DNA from: UBA1351 sp963677625
Lineage (GTDB): Bacteria > Bacillota > Clostridia > Lachnospirales > Vallitaleaceae
Direction: 5' to 3'
DNA: 64,000 nt
NCBI GenBank assembly: GCA_963677625.2
Contig: CAXXSW010000002.1
Coordinates: 372,001-436,000 of the forward strand
The position numbers and the translations under genes are program-made. Each line of letters opens with the position of its first letter. Positions within the stretch are counted from its first letter, which is position 1. Shown here one piece after another: positions 57,396 to 64,000 of the stretch. The notes beneath the pieces were generated by a model that saw only the letters and a list, made by a program, of their open reading frames with translations, had not been told where the DNA came from and made no database searches.

Positions 57396-59627
57396 ATGAT
57401 GGACAAATATTCTACTCTGAATCCGCCTCAATATGAAGCGGTTACACATACAAAAGGCCCCTTGCTTCTTTTGGCAGGTGCAGGGTCCGGTAAGACCAGG
57501 GTCTTGACTCATCGAGTCGCATATCTGATTGAAGAAATGAAAGTTTTCCCATGGAAAATTATGGCTATAACCTTCACAAATAAGGCTGCTAAAGAGATGC
57601 GTGAACGTGTTGATAAACTAATTGGTAGTGGAGGCAGTGAAGTCTGGGTATCTACTTTTCACTCGTCCTGTGTTAAGATCCTTCGCCGTTATATTAATGA
57701 AATTGGCTATGATAGGTCATTTACCATTTATGATACTGACGATTCCAAACGCCTTATCCGTGAGATTATGAAGGCTTATAATATTGATCCTAAATACTAT
57801 AAGGAATCTGCTGTCCTTTCAGAGATAAGCTCCCAGAAAAACAAGATGATTAGTTCTAGACGTTATCAGAAAGAGGCTCAGGGAGACCTTCGTAAGGAGA
57901 CCATTTCCAATATATATATGGAGTATGAAAAACGTTTAAGAGACAATAATGCTTTAGATTTTGATGACCTTTTAGTGAAAACAGTAGAACTTTTTGAGCA
58001 AAGCGCTAAGACATTGGATTACTATCAGAAGCTTTTCGAGTATATTATGGTTGATGAATATCAGGATACAAATAGTGTTCAGTTTAGATTAGTAAGTCTT
58101 TTAGCTGGTGCTCACCATAATCTTTGTGTCGTAGGTGATGATGACCAGTCTGTTTATCGTTTTCGTGGAGCGGATATTCGTAACATTCTTGATTTTGAGT
58201 CAGTATACCCTGATGCTAAGGTTATTCGCTTGGAACAAAACTACCGTTCAACCAAGAATATTTTGGCCGCAGCAAATGAAGTAATCCGTCATAATCGAAA
58301 GCGTAAGGTTAAGAAGTTATGGACTGACAATGATGATGGTGAACTTATCCACCACGTTGTCAATAATAATGAAAAAGAAGAAGCTGGCTTTATTACAGGG
58401 ACCATAAATGATGGTATCAAAGAAGGCCGCAGTTATAAAGACTTTGCTATTCTTTATCGAACGAATGCCCAATCACGTGTTTTGGAGGAGAAGCTCTTTA
58501 GAGAAGGAATTCCATATCGCTTGGTTGGAGGTGTCAGTTTCTACCAACGTAAAGAAATTAAGGATGTTTTAGCTTATCTTAAAATCATTGAAAATGGGAC
58601 AGATGCTATTGCTGTGAAAAGGATTATTAATGTTCCAAAACGTGGAATTGGCAATACGACCGTTCAACGAATCCAGGAGTATGCCGATTTATATGGGATG
58701 AGTTTCCTGGATGCGGTATTTGATGTAGCAGAGATTCCAAATATCAATAGGGGAAAGCGTAATGTTGAGGAGTTCGCCCTAATGGTTGATGGATTCAAGA
58801 AAATCGCTGCTAGTGGAAACTTAGTTGGACTCATGGATGAAGTCCTTCTTAAAACTGAATATATTAAAACCCTTGAACTTGAGAATACGCCAGAAGCCAA
58901 TGATCGTATTGACAATATTAGGGAGTTAACATCTAAACTTAAGGACTATGTGGAACAAGAAAAGGAAGATGCAAGTCTTGCTGGTTTTTTGGAAGATGTA
59001 GCTCTTATCGGTGGTATAGATGAAGTTAGTGAGGATGACAATAAGGTTATTCTTATGACTTTACATAGTGCAAAAGGTTTAGAGTTTCCGGTTGTGTTTA
59101 TGGCTGGAATGGAAGATGGTCTTTTTCCATCTTATATGAGTTTGAATTCTGGTTTAGAGGAAGATATTGAAGAGGAAAGGCGACTTTGTTATGTTGGAAT
59201 AACAAGAGCCAAAGAAAGGCTTTATATTACATCGGCGAGGCAAAGGATGCTTCATGGAAATACCCAATATAACCAAACCAGTCGTTTTCTAAGTGAGATC
59301 CCATCCGAGCTTATAGAATCGGATGGAGGAATTAGCTTTACCAAAACACAGGAAAACATAGGTGCTTCCTATTCAAGAAAACGTAACGATTTCTTTAATT
59401 CTAAACCTTATACAGTAACTAAACCTGTGACCAGCAAGGCTATTCCAAGTCCAAGTGGAAAGACCTTAGACTACGATGAGGGTGACTTAGTCAAACACCC
59501 TAAATATGGGATTGGACAGGTTAGAGCTATTGAAGCAGGTGGTGCAGATTTTCAGGTCACAGTAAACTTTCCAAGTCATGGGGTTAAGAAATTGATTGCT
59601 TCTTTTGCTGGACTTAAGAAAATATAA
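57396..59627 (+). CDS. pcrA: ATP-dependent DNA helicase PcrA (UvrD/Rep family)
   Basis: Superfamily 1A 3'-5' helicase for repair and replication-fork maintenance. All motifs are visible: GAGSGKTRVL (Walker A, about residues 27-36), AITFTNKAA (Ia), VDEYQDTN (II), DDDQSVYRFRGAD (III), LEQNYRSTKNIL (IV), MTLHSAKGLEFPVVF (V) and VGITRAKERLYI (VI). The C-terminal Tudor-like segment HPKYGIGQVRAIE is also present. Two ATGs (57396, 57399) are both compatible with GGAAAGG at 57384-57390. Length of 743 aa is typical. Confidence 0.96.
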   Translation: MMDKYSTLNPPQYEAVTHTKGPLLLLAGAGSGKTRVLTHRVAYLIEEMKVFPWKIMAITFTNKAAKEMRERVDKLIGSGGSEVWVSTFHSSCVKILRRYINEIGYDRSFTIYDTDDSKRLIREIMKAYNIDPKYYKESAVLSEISSQKNKMISSRRYQKEAQGDLRKETISNIYMEYEKRLRDNNALDFDDLLVKTVELFEQSAKTLDYYQKLFEYIMVDEYQDTNSVQFRLVSLLAGAHHNLCVVGDDDQSVYRFRGADIRNILDFESVYPDAKVIRLEQNYRSTKNILAAANEVIRHNRKRKVKKLWTDNDDGELIHHVVNNNEKEEAGFITGTINDGIKEGRSYKDFAILYRTNAQSRVLEEKLFREGIPYRLVGGVSFYQRKEIKDVLAYLKIIENGTDAIAVKRIINVPKRGIGNTTVQRIQEYADLYGMSFLDAVFDVAEIPNINRGKRNVEEFALMVDGFKKIAASGNLVGLMDEVLLKTEYIKTLELENTPEANDRIDNIRELTSKLKDYVEQEKEDASLAGFLEDVALIGGIDEVSEDDNKVILMTLHSAKGLEFPVVFMAGMEDGLFPSYMSLNSGLEEDIEEERRLCYVGITRAKERLYITSARQRMLHGNTQYNQTSRFLSEIPSELIESDGGISFTKTQENIGASYSRKRNDFFNSKPYTVTKPVTSKAIPSPSGKTLDYDEGDLVKHPKYGIGQVRAIEAGGADFQVTVNFPSHGVKKLIASFAGLKKI

Positions 59628-59654
59628 AAGGCGCAAACCTTGGCTTGCACCTTT
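59627..59654. terminator. Imperfect terminator between pcrA and convergent gene
   Basis: AAAGGCGCAA pairs with TTGCACCTTT with one mismatch. The minus-strand tail TTTTATATTTT suits the convergent small gene better than pcrA. Confidence 0.5.
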
Positions 59655-59686
59655 GCTCATATAATATTATTGTGAAGTGATCGGTC

Positions 59687-60007
59687 TCAATAGTCGCTAA
59701 TGGTAATGTCCCTTATAGGTGCGTCCTTTTGACTAATCAGAAGGTGTCCACGTACCTTATTGGGATATTCATTGCGAAGTTTTTCAATGAAATCTTCAGG
59801 ATTTTTTTCGATGTGAATATGGTCAACATTATGATAGCTGACTGTAATGCTTTTTGGTCCAGTTGATAAGGCTGGCTTGTTTGAAAAAATTTCTGTTGAG
59901 TAACTACCGGTTAGTAGGGCTATGCCATTGTCAACATGTTGTGATTCCTGAAATAAGGTTTTGTCAATGTAGAGTATTCCATCGATGATTTCAAAACAGT
60001 TATTCAT
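59687..60007 (-). CDS. Hypothetical protein
   Basis: No family recognised. A 106-aa soluble protein with mixed charge and many aromatic and His residues (SITVSYHNVDHIHIEKNPEDF). The start at 60007 follows GAGGTG with 8-nt spacing; the longer frame to 60034 has no site. It is monocistronic and convergent with pcrA. Confidence 0.6.
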   Translation of the reverse strand: MNNCFEIIDGILYIDKTLFQESQHVDNGIALLTGSYSTEIFSNKPALSTGPKSITVSYHNVDHIHIEKNPEDFIEKLRNEYPNKVRGHLLISQKDAPIRDITISDY

Positions 60008-60207
60008 AAACATCACCTCAGCTTTATTATACACCTATTGAATATAAGGAACAATAATTATCAAGTAGGATATGAAATGAATAGATATAACTTCCTTATT
60101 ATAGGACGTTTAAACTCATAATAAAATTTTATGAAAGTTATATTTTTTGTGAAAGTATATGATATAATAAAGAATATCGTAAAGATTTAAAGAAGGGATG
60201 TGAGTAC

Positions 60208-60576
60208 ATGATTATGAATTTATTGAAGAAACAATTTCTAGGCCGAGATTTGGTTAGCTTAAAGCAAGTAAATGATTTGATTCATGGCTTGAATAAAAAG
60301 CAGGAAATTGAAGAAGAAAGCAAGAAAAATACATGGATTATCATAGTCGTTATTATCTTGGCATTGACAGCTGCAGGTGTAATTGTTTACAAATTGTTCT
60401 TTGCAGGTGATGACTTTGATGAGTTTGATGACTTTGATGATGATTTTGAAGATATTGAGTTTGATGATGATTATGATGAGTTTGATGACTACGATGAAGA
60501 AGATGTTGATCTTGAGTTTGAAGAAGAAATTGATGAGTTAATCGACAGAGTGTCTGACGATGATGAAGAGATTTAA
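60208..60576 (+). CDS. Single-pass membrane protein with Asp/Glu/Phe-rich tail
   Basis: A 122-aa protein. A basic N-terminal region (about 1-45) is followed by one transmembrane helix (about residues 46-66, WIIIVVIILALTAAGVIVYKLFF) and a tail of repeated acidic-aromatic units (DFDEFDDFDDDFED and DYDEFDDYDEED). About half of the tail is Asp or Glu. No enzyme motif is present. AAGGGATG precedes the ATG, and a strong terminator follows. The orientation cannot be proved; the basic N-terminus suggests that the tail faces outward. Confidence 0.7.
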   Translation: MIMNLLKKQFLGRDLVSLKQVNDLIHGLNKKQEIEEESKKNTWIIIVVIILALTAAGVIVYKLFFAGDDFDEFDDFDDDFEDIEFDDDYDEFDDYDEEDVDLEFEEEIDELIDRVSDDDEEI

Positions 60577-60590
60577 TAAGAAAAACATTG

Positions 60591-60614
60591 AGCGGGCGTA
60601 AGCCCGCTTTTTTT
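60591..60614 (+). terminator. Rho-independent terminator
   Basis: AGCGGGC (60591-60597), loop GTAA, GCCCGCT (60602-60608), then a T7 run. It separates the acidic-tail gene from sigI. Confidence 0.9.
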
Positions 60615-60697
60615 CTGTAGAAAAAAGTATTTTTTGTGTTTGGGGACCGTAAAAATCAGACTGCCTTCGTATTATATAGTAAATAGGGGAGTGTATC

Positions 60698-61360
60698 ATG
60701 GAGAGACTTGAAGATCGTATCATTCATATCATAGAAAAAAAAGATCCTATTGAGAGAAACAATCTACTATCGGATTATCAGGGGTTTGTTCTTAAGCACG
60801 TTTCCAAAACAACAGGTAGGTATATTTCTTCAGATAGGGATGATGAGTTTAATATTGGTTTAGAAGCCTTTAATGAAGCCATTGATCGATTTGAACCGGA
60901 TAAAGGTGCTTTCCTTTATTTTGCCTCAATCCTTATTCGGAATAGAGTTATTGACTATATGCGTAAGGAGAAGAAAATTGAATCCTGCCTTATTTCTGAT
61001 GATCAAGCAATGATGGAAAAACCTGCTAATATAAATCAAGATCTAGTTGATGAAATTAGGATTCTAACCGAAGCCTTAAGGGTGTTTAATATTGAATTTC
61101 TTGATTTGACGGAAGAGTCCCCTAAACATGAAAAGGTTCGTCTGGAGGTTCAGAAACTAGCAGTCGAATTGGCTAAGGACGAATATATTGTTCAAAAATT
61201 ATTTGACAAGAAATACTTACCTATTAAAGAAATAGCCTTAAAATACAAGCAATCGCAAAAGCGTATTAAAAGATTTAAGAATTATCTGATAGCAATCATG
61301 ATTATTGTGATAGAAGAATTGGAGTTAATTCAAAACCAATTTATTACTGGAGGTCTATAA
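60698..61360 (+). CDS. sigI: RNA polymerase sigma factor SigI
   Basis: Sigma-70-family factor of the SigI group, 220 aa. The region 2-like segment includes DDEFNIGLEAFNEAIDRFEPDKGAFLYFASILIRNRVIDYMRKE split across residues 45-90. The C-terminal region (KEIALKYKQSQKRIKRFKNYLIA) binds -35 DNA in the family. The gene lies directly upstream of its anti-sigma factor gene with 1 bp between them. In Bacillus SigI responds to heat; in cellulolytic Clostridia SigI factors control polysaccharide-degradation genes. No clear SigI promoter was assigned. Confidence 0.93.
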   Translation: MERLEDRIIHIIEKKDPIERNNLLSDYQGFVLKHVSKTTGRYISSDRDDEFNIGLEAFNEAIDRFEPDKGAFLYFASILIRNRVIDYMRKEKKIESCLISDDQAMMEKPANINQDLVDEIRILTEALRVFNIEFLDLTEESPKHEKVRLEVQKLAVELAKDEYIVQKLFDKKYLPIKEIALKYKQSQKRIKRFKNYLIAIMIIVIEELELIQNQFITGGL

Positions 61361-61361
61361 A

Positions 61362-62831
61362 ATGAGAAAAGCCCAAATTATGGAAATTAATAGTTCCTAC
61401 GCAGTTGGATTCAGCAAGGGTGAATTTTTAAAACTAAAAAAGAAAGCCGGTATGAAAATTGGTGATGAAGTTATTTTTCTTGACGAAGATCGGTATAATA
61501 ACAAAAAAAGGCAGGTGAATTGGAGGGCTTTATCAGGTGTAGCAGCTGCATGTATTGTCGTACTTATCCTTGTCCTTAGCACATATATGAATCATTATAT
61601 GGTTTATGCTATTGTTACCCTAGACATAAATCCAAGTGTTGAATTGAAGCTTAACAAGCAAAATGAAATTCTCTCCATGAAAGCCATGAATAAGGATGGA
61701 GTGGAGCTTATGAATGTTAATATAGAGGGGTTGACTATTGAGGAAGCCGTTGAAGTTTTGGTTACTGAAGCAGTAGCAGATGGTTTTATAGATACTGCAG
61801 GTGATGATTATATCCTGGTTACGACTGTGCCCATCAAGAAAAAAGATGATTTAGCAGAGGAGATTGAATCAAAAATTGAAGGATATGTTAGGGAGGCTAA
61901 AACGCTACAAAGTGTTAATATAGCTATGACTTCTGCTAGTAAAAATGAGCTGGACCGAGCTGTAATTGAAGAAAAACCATTAGGTCTTATTGCAATCAGT
62001 GACCAAGAAGACCTTAGGGATATAGATACAGTTGAATCATTTTTTACAAATGATGATAATTTGAAGATATTTGAGAAAAAGAATAAAATTATATATAAGT
62101 ATAAAGATGAATCAGGTAAAGGCCTTAAAGCTGGGATAGTAATAGATGAAGATACCCCTGATATCAATAATGATCTTAAAGATCAAGGACATAAAAAAAA
62201 TCAAGGAATTAAAAATGCTGATACCGATGAAGCAGTATATAATGGTGATCAAGATCAGCTTAAGCTAGAGGAAAAAGATATTTCAGGAATGGACCATGAA
62301 GAGCTGTTAATGGAGTGTCTAGATAAACTAAGCCTAATTCAAGACAAACATGATGAAGTAGAAACATTTCTTAGGGAAACAAGAACAAAACTTATCCAAG
62401 AAAAGGCGAATTACAAAGAACTAAAAGACCAAGCTGACGTCCTTTTGAAGAAATATAAGGATGAATGGAATGAAGCCGCCAAGGATAGGGAAGGATTATC
62501 TGACCAAGAAGGTAACAGTGACAGAAACCGAGAAGCTGATGACCTTGACCTTAATAACGCCAAGGATAACCATAGTGATAGTGGTAATGGCGAAAGCGAC
62601 ACTAATGATAAAGACAAAGGCAATGCTAGAGAAGATGGAAATAATAAAGATGAAGGCAATGGTAAAGCCGATGGAAATGCTGAAGATAATGGAAATGGTG
62701 AAGTCGATGCTAGTGATAAAGACAAGGGAAGTGGTGAAGTCGACACTAGTGATAAAGACAAGGATAATGGCAATAGCAATGATAACAATCAAAGTGGGTC
62801 AAGTGGAGGTTCAGGAAAAGGAAATCATTAA
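61362..62831 (+). CDS. rsgI: Anti-sigma factor RsgI-like
   Basis: Membrane anti-sigma factor paired with SigI. Residues 1-55 form the cytoplasmic RsgI_N domain (SSYAVGFSKGEFLKLKKKAG). A transmembrane helix (about 57-78) is followed by the conserved extracytoplasmic segment VTLDINPSVELKLNKQNEIL, a central domain to about 250, a coiled-coil-like stretch (about 305-365) and a Asp/Asn/Gly/Lys-rich low-complexity C-terminus. No carbohydrate-binding module is seen, unlike cellulosome-linked RsgI proteins. GGAGG precedes the ATG. Confidence 0.92.
   Translation: MRKAQIMEINSSYAVGFSKGEFLKLKKKAGMKIGDEVIFLDEDRYNNKKRQVNWRALSGVAAACIVVLILVLSTYMNHYMVYAIVTLDINPSVELKLNKQNEILSMKAMNKDGVELMNVNIEGLTIEEAVEVLVTEAVADGFIDTAGDDYILVTTVPIKKKDDLAEEIESKIEGYVREAKTLQSVNIAMTSASKNELDRAVIEEKPLGLIAISDQEDLRDIDTVESFFTNDDNLKIFEKKNKIIYKYKDESGKGLKAGIVIDEDTPDINNDLKDQGHKKNQGIKNADTDEAVYNGDQDQLKLEEKDISGMDHEELLMECLDKLSLIQDKHDEVETFLRETRTKLIQEKANYKELKDQADVLLKKYKDEWNEAAKDREGLSDQEGNSDRNREADDLDLNNAKDNHSDSGNGESDTNDKDKGNAREDGNNKDEGNGKADGNAEDNGNGEVDASDKDKGSGEVDTSDKDKDNGNSNDNNQSGSSGGSGKGNH
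62590..62771 (+). repeat. Degenerate in-frame tandem repeats in rsgI tail
   Basis: Two adjacent 36-bp copies (62700-62735 and 62736-62771) encode GEVD(A/T)SDKDKG-type units, and a weaker copy (ESDTNDKDKGNA) occurs near 62595. Slippage or recombination could change the tail length. Confidence 0.6.
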
Positions 62832-62855
62832 TTTTTGACTCTAATACAATTTAAA

Positions 62856-63554
62856 TCAACTGGGCGAATCACAAAATCTAATTCTATCTTTATCAGTTGG
62901 AACTCCGCGAAATATAGGGTTCCATTTCCCATGCTTATATATCTCATATTGTTCAAAGGCACAAGGCAATCCATTGGCTACTGTAATATCATTGCTATCC
63001 ATAAGCTGAAAATGTAAATGAGGACTGTATGAATTTCCAGAATGCCCAATTCTACCTATAACATCGCCTCGCTTCACTCTCTGCCCTACAGAGACTTGAA
63101 TTGATCCCGTTTGAAGGTGGACAAAACAAGCATATACATGCTCATCGCATTTTATAATAATATAATTACCAGCAATATTTTGTATATTGTCAACTCCCGG
63201 ATCAAATTTGGAGTTCTTAGTAGCTGTGTAGATGTCTTTTATTAGAAATGTTCGTTCTCGTTCTTTAAGCCCATCCACAGCATTAGTAATGATACCATCA
63301 CAAGGAGCATATATTTCTTTTCCCCAACAGTAATAATCTTTTATAGATGCACCAATCGTAAGGTGTTTAAATGTTGGAATACGATAGCTTGGCCAACCTT
63401 TTCTGTCCCAATTCACTTGGATAAAATCATATGCATATCTAGTGCCTAAACGATTTGTTCCATGACTAGGAATTCTTGTTCCAGGAGAATTTACTGCAAG
63501 CCATTCCCCTCTTAAAGGAAATCCTATACTAATCCACTCATTCAAACGATTCAT
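62856..63554 (-). CDS. M23-family (LytM-like) metallopeptidase
   Basis: A 232-aa peptidase-family protein. The C-terminal part shows the M23 pattern: YACFVHLQTGSIQVSVGQRV, RGDVIGRIGHSGNSYSPHLHFQL with the HxH zinc and catalytic site. The first ligand pair (HxxxD) of classical members is not at its usual place; SHGT and YAYDF near residues 31-44 may supply His and Asp instead. There is no signal peptide, so a cell wall role is uncertain. AGGAG precedes the ATG. Confidence 0.85.
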   Translation of the reverse strand: MNRLNEWISIGFPLRGEWLAVNSPGTRIPSHGTNRLGTRYAYDFIQVNWDRKGWPSYRIPTFKHLTIGASIKDYYCWGKEIYAPCDGIITNAVDGLKERERTFLIKDIYTATKNSKFDPGVDNIQNIAGNYIIIKCDEHVYACFVHLQTGSIQVSVGQRVKRGDVIGRIGHSGNSYSPHLHFQLMDSNDITVANGLPCAFEQYEIYKHGKWNPIFRGVPTDKDRIRFCDSPS

Positions 63555-63577
63555 ATTTACTCCTCAACATTCATATG

Positions 63578-63600
63578 GTAGTGTCAGGTTTTGACACTAC
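63578..63600. other. Perfect inverted repeat between TetR and M23 genes
   Basis: GTAGTGTCA (63578-63586) and TGACACTAC (63592-63600), 5-bp gap. No T-run on the minus strand, so it is an operator candidate for the TetR-type regulator or a weak terminator. Confidence 0.5.
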
Positions 63601-63633
63601 TATGTTTATTTAATCTACGATTTATGCATTACT

Positions 63634-64000
63634 TTATTTGTAAAATAATTTACGCAATTCCTCTAAATATCCATCGAGTTTTTTCATTATAAGTTCATAG
63701 TCAAATTCATTAGATTGTGCATTCTTAATATCATTTAATATCTCGTTTGTAAATGAAGCATAGCACCAATAAATAATCTTCTTACATTTCTTAATGTCCA
63801 ATTTGGATTGAAATTTAGATTCATCAATCATATCAAATATAGTGTCAAATGCTTGATTGTAGCATACTATTTGTTTTTGATGAATTTTCTTCTCGAGTGC
63901 ATTATTTATTTTTTCAGAATTTGTCTTTGTTGAAATCTTTGCAATCTCATGAATCCATGGATATTGCTTGATTAATTCAATTTGAAGACAATAAGATTGG
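63634..64000 (-). CDS. TetR/AcrR-type regulator, C-terminal part (cut by window end)
   Basis: The frame stays open from the stop at 63634 to the right edge, so this is the end of a longer gene, not the 65-codon ORF starting at 63831. The visible 121 residues (YPWIHEIAKIS ... IIYWCYASFTNEILNDI ... YLEELRKLFYK) resemble the ligand-binding C-terminal domain of clostridial TetR-family regulators. The DNA-binding N-terminus lies outside. It could regulate the M23 gene downstream through the inverted repeat at 63578. Confidence 0.65.
   Translation of the reverse strand, partial: QSYCLQIELIKQYPWIHEIAKISTKTNSEKINNALEKKIHQKQIVCYNQAFDTIFDMIDESKFQSKLDIKKCKKIIYWCYASFTNEILNDIKNAQSNEFDYELIMKKLDGYLEELRKLFYK

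Noticed and set aside
60615..60697. Autoregulatory SigI promoter before sigI.
   Set aside because: ACCG and CGTA elements can be picked out, but they do not match the expected spacing and sequence well enough.
62411..62792. Long minus-strand ORFs opposite the rsgI tail (Ser/Leu- and Ile-rich).
   Set aside because: They are mirror products of the low-complexity Asp/Asn/Lys codons of rsgI, without ribosome binding sites.
63634..63831. A separate 65-codon gene.
   Set aside because: The same frame stays open to the window end and the translation continues a TetR-like C-terminal domain, so it is part of a larger gene.
1..64000. CRISPR arrays, tRNA and rRNA genes, prophage genes.
   Set aside because: No repeat-spacer pattern, cloverleaf or conserved rRNA segment was noticed on reading; not tested by software.

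Overview
The window looks like a chromosomal segment of a low-GC, anaerobic, spore-forming Firmicute of the class Clostridia. Evidence: AT-rich sequence, strong AGGAGG-type ribosome binding sites, a cdaA-cdaR-glmM-glmS cluster, a murC-purR-glgCD-spoVG-glmU-prs neighbourhood, spoVG, a flavodiiron protein, a clostridial-type glutamate dehydrogenase and a SigI/RsgI pair. A Lachnospirales or Vallitalea-like relative is a reasonable guess, but it is inference. No tRNA, rRNA or CRISPR array was seen.

Layout. 1-2.7 kb: end of an ABC permease gene, an OsmC-like gene and two unknown membrane proteins. 2.7-8.4 kb: c-di-AMP synthesis (cdaA, cdaR) and amino-sugar synthesis (glmM, glmS). 8.4-18.5 kb: a YesM/YesN-type two-component system divergent from a carbohydrate ABC transporter operon that ends with a GH31 glycosidase and an esterase, so this is a sense, import and degrade unit. 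18.4-22 kb: YeiH-like transporter with divergent LysR regulator, and a flavodiiron protein. 22-25.3 kb: Qnr-like pentapeptide protein, methyltransferase, HIT protein and phospholipase D-family protein. 25.4-29.6 kb: dnaI- and dnaD-like primosome genes and murC, with two clusters of DnaA-box-like 9-mers between them. 29.8-38.1 kb: purR with two PurBoxes, a complete ISLre2-family insertion (30647-32319, 9-bp target duplication), glgC and glgD behind an attenuator-like leader, spoVG with Spo0A-box-like sites, glmU and prs.

38.4-51.7 kb holds the most unusual region: a probable single operon for a divergent Tad-type pilus or secretion machine. It encodes a kinase fused to a degenerate P-loop domain, two MinD/CpaE-like proteins with altered Walker A motifs, a CpaB/SAF-like protein, a membrane-anchored CpaF-like ATPase, one protein apparently combining TadB and TadC, four small pseudopilin-like proteins, a rhomboid protease and a three-domain UDG-like/flavodoxin-like/SCP2-like protein. 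No TadV-type prepilin peptidase is visible.

51.8-64 kb: HIT protein, Lrp regulator divergent from glutamate dehydrogenase, a Cache chemoreceptor, a DUF1836 protein, pcrA, small unknown proteins, the sigI-rsgI pair, an M23 peptidase and a TetR-type regulator cut by the window end. Family names come from recognised motifs, not from database searches.
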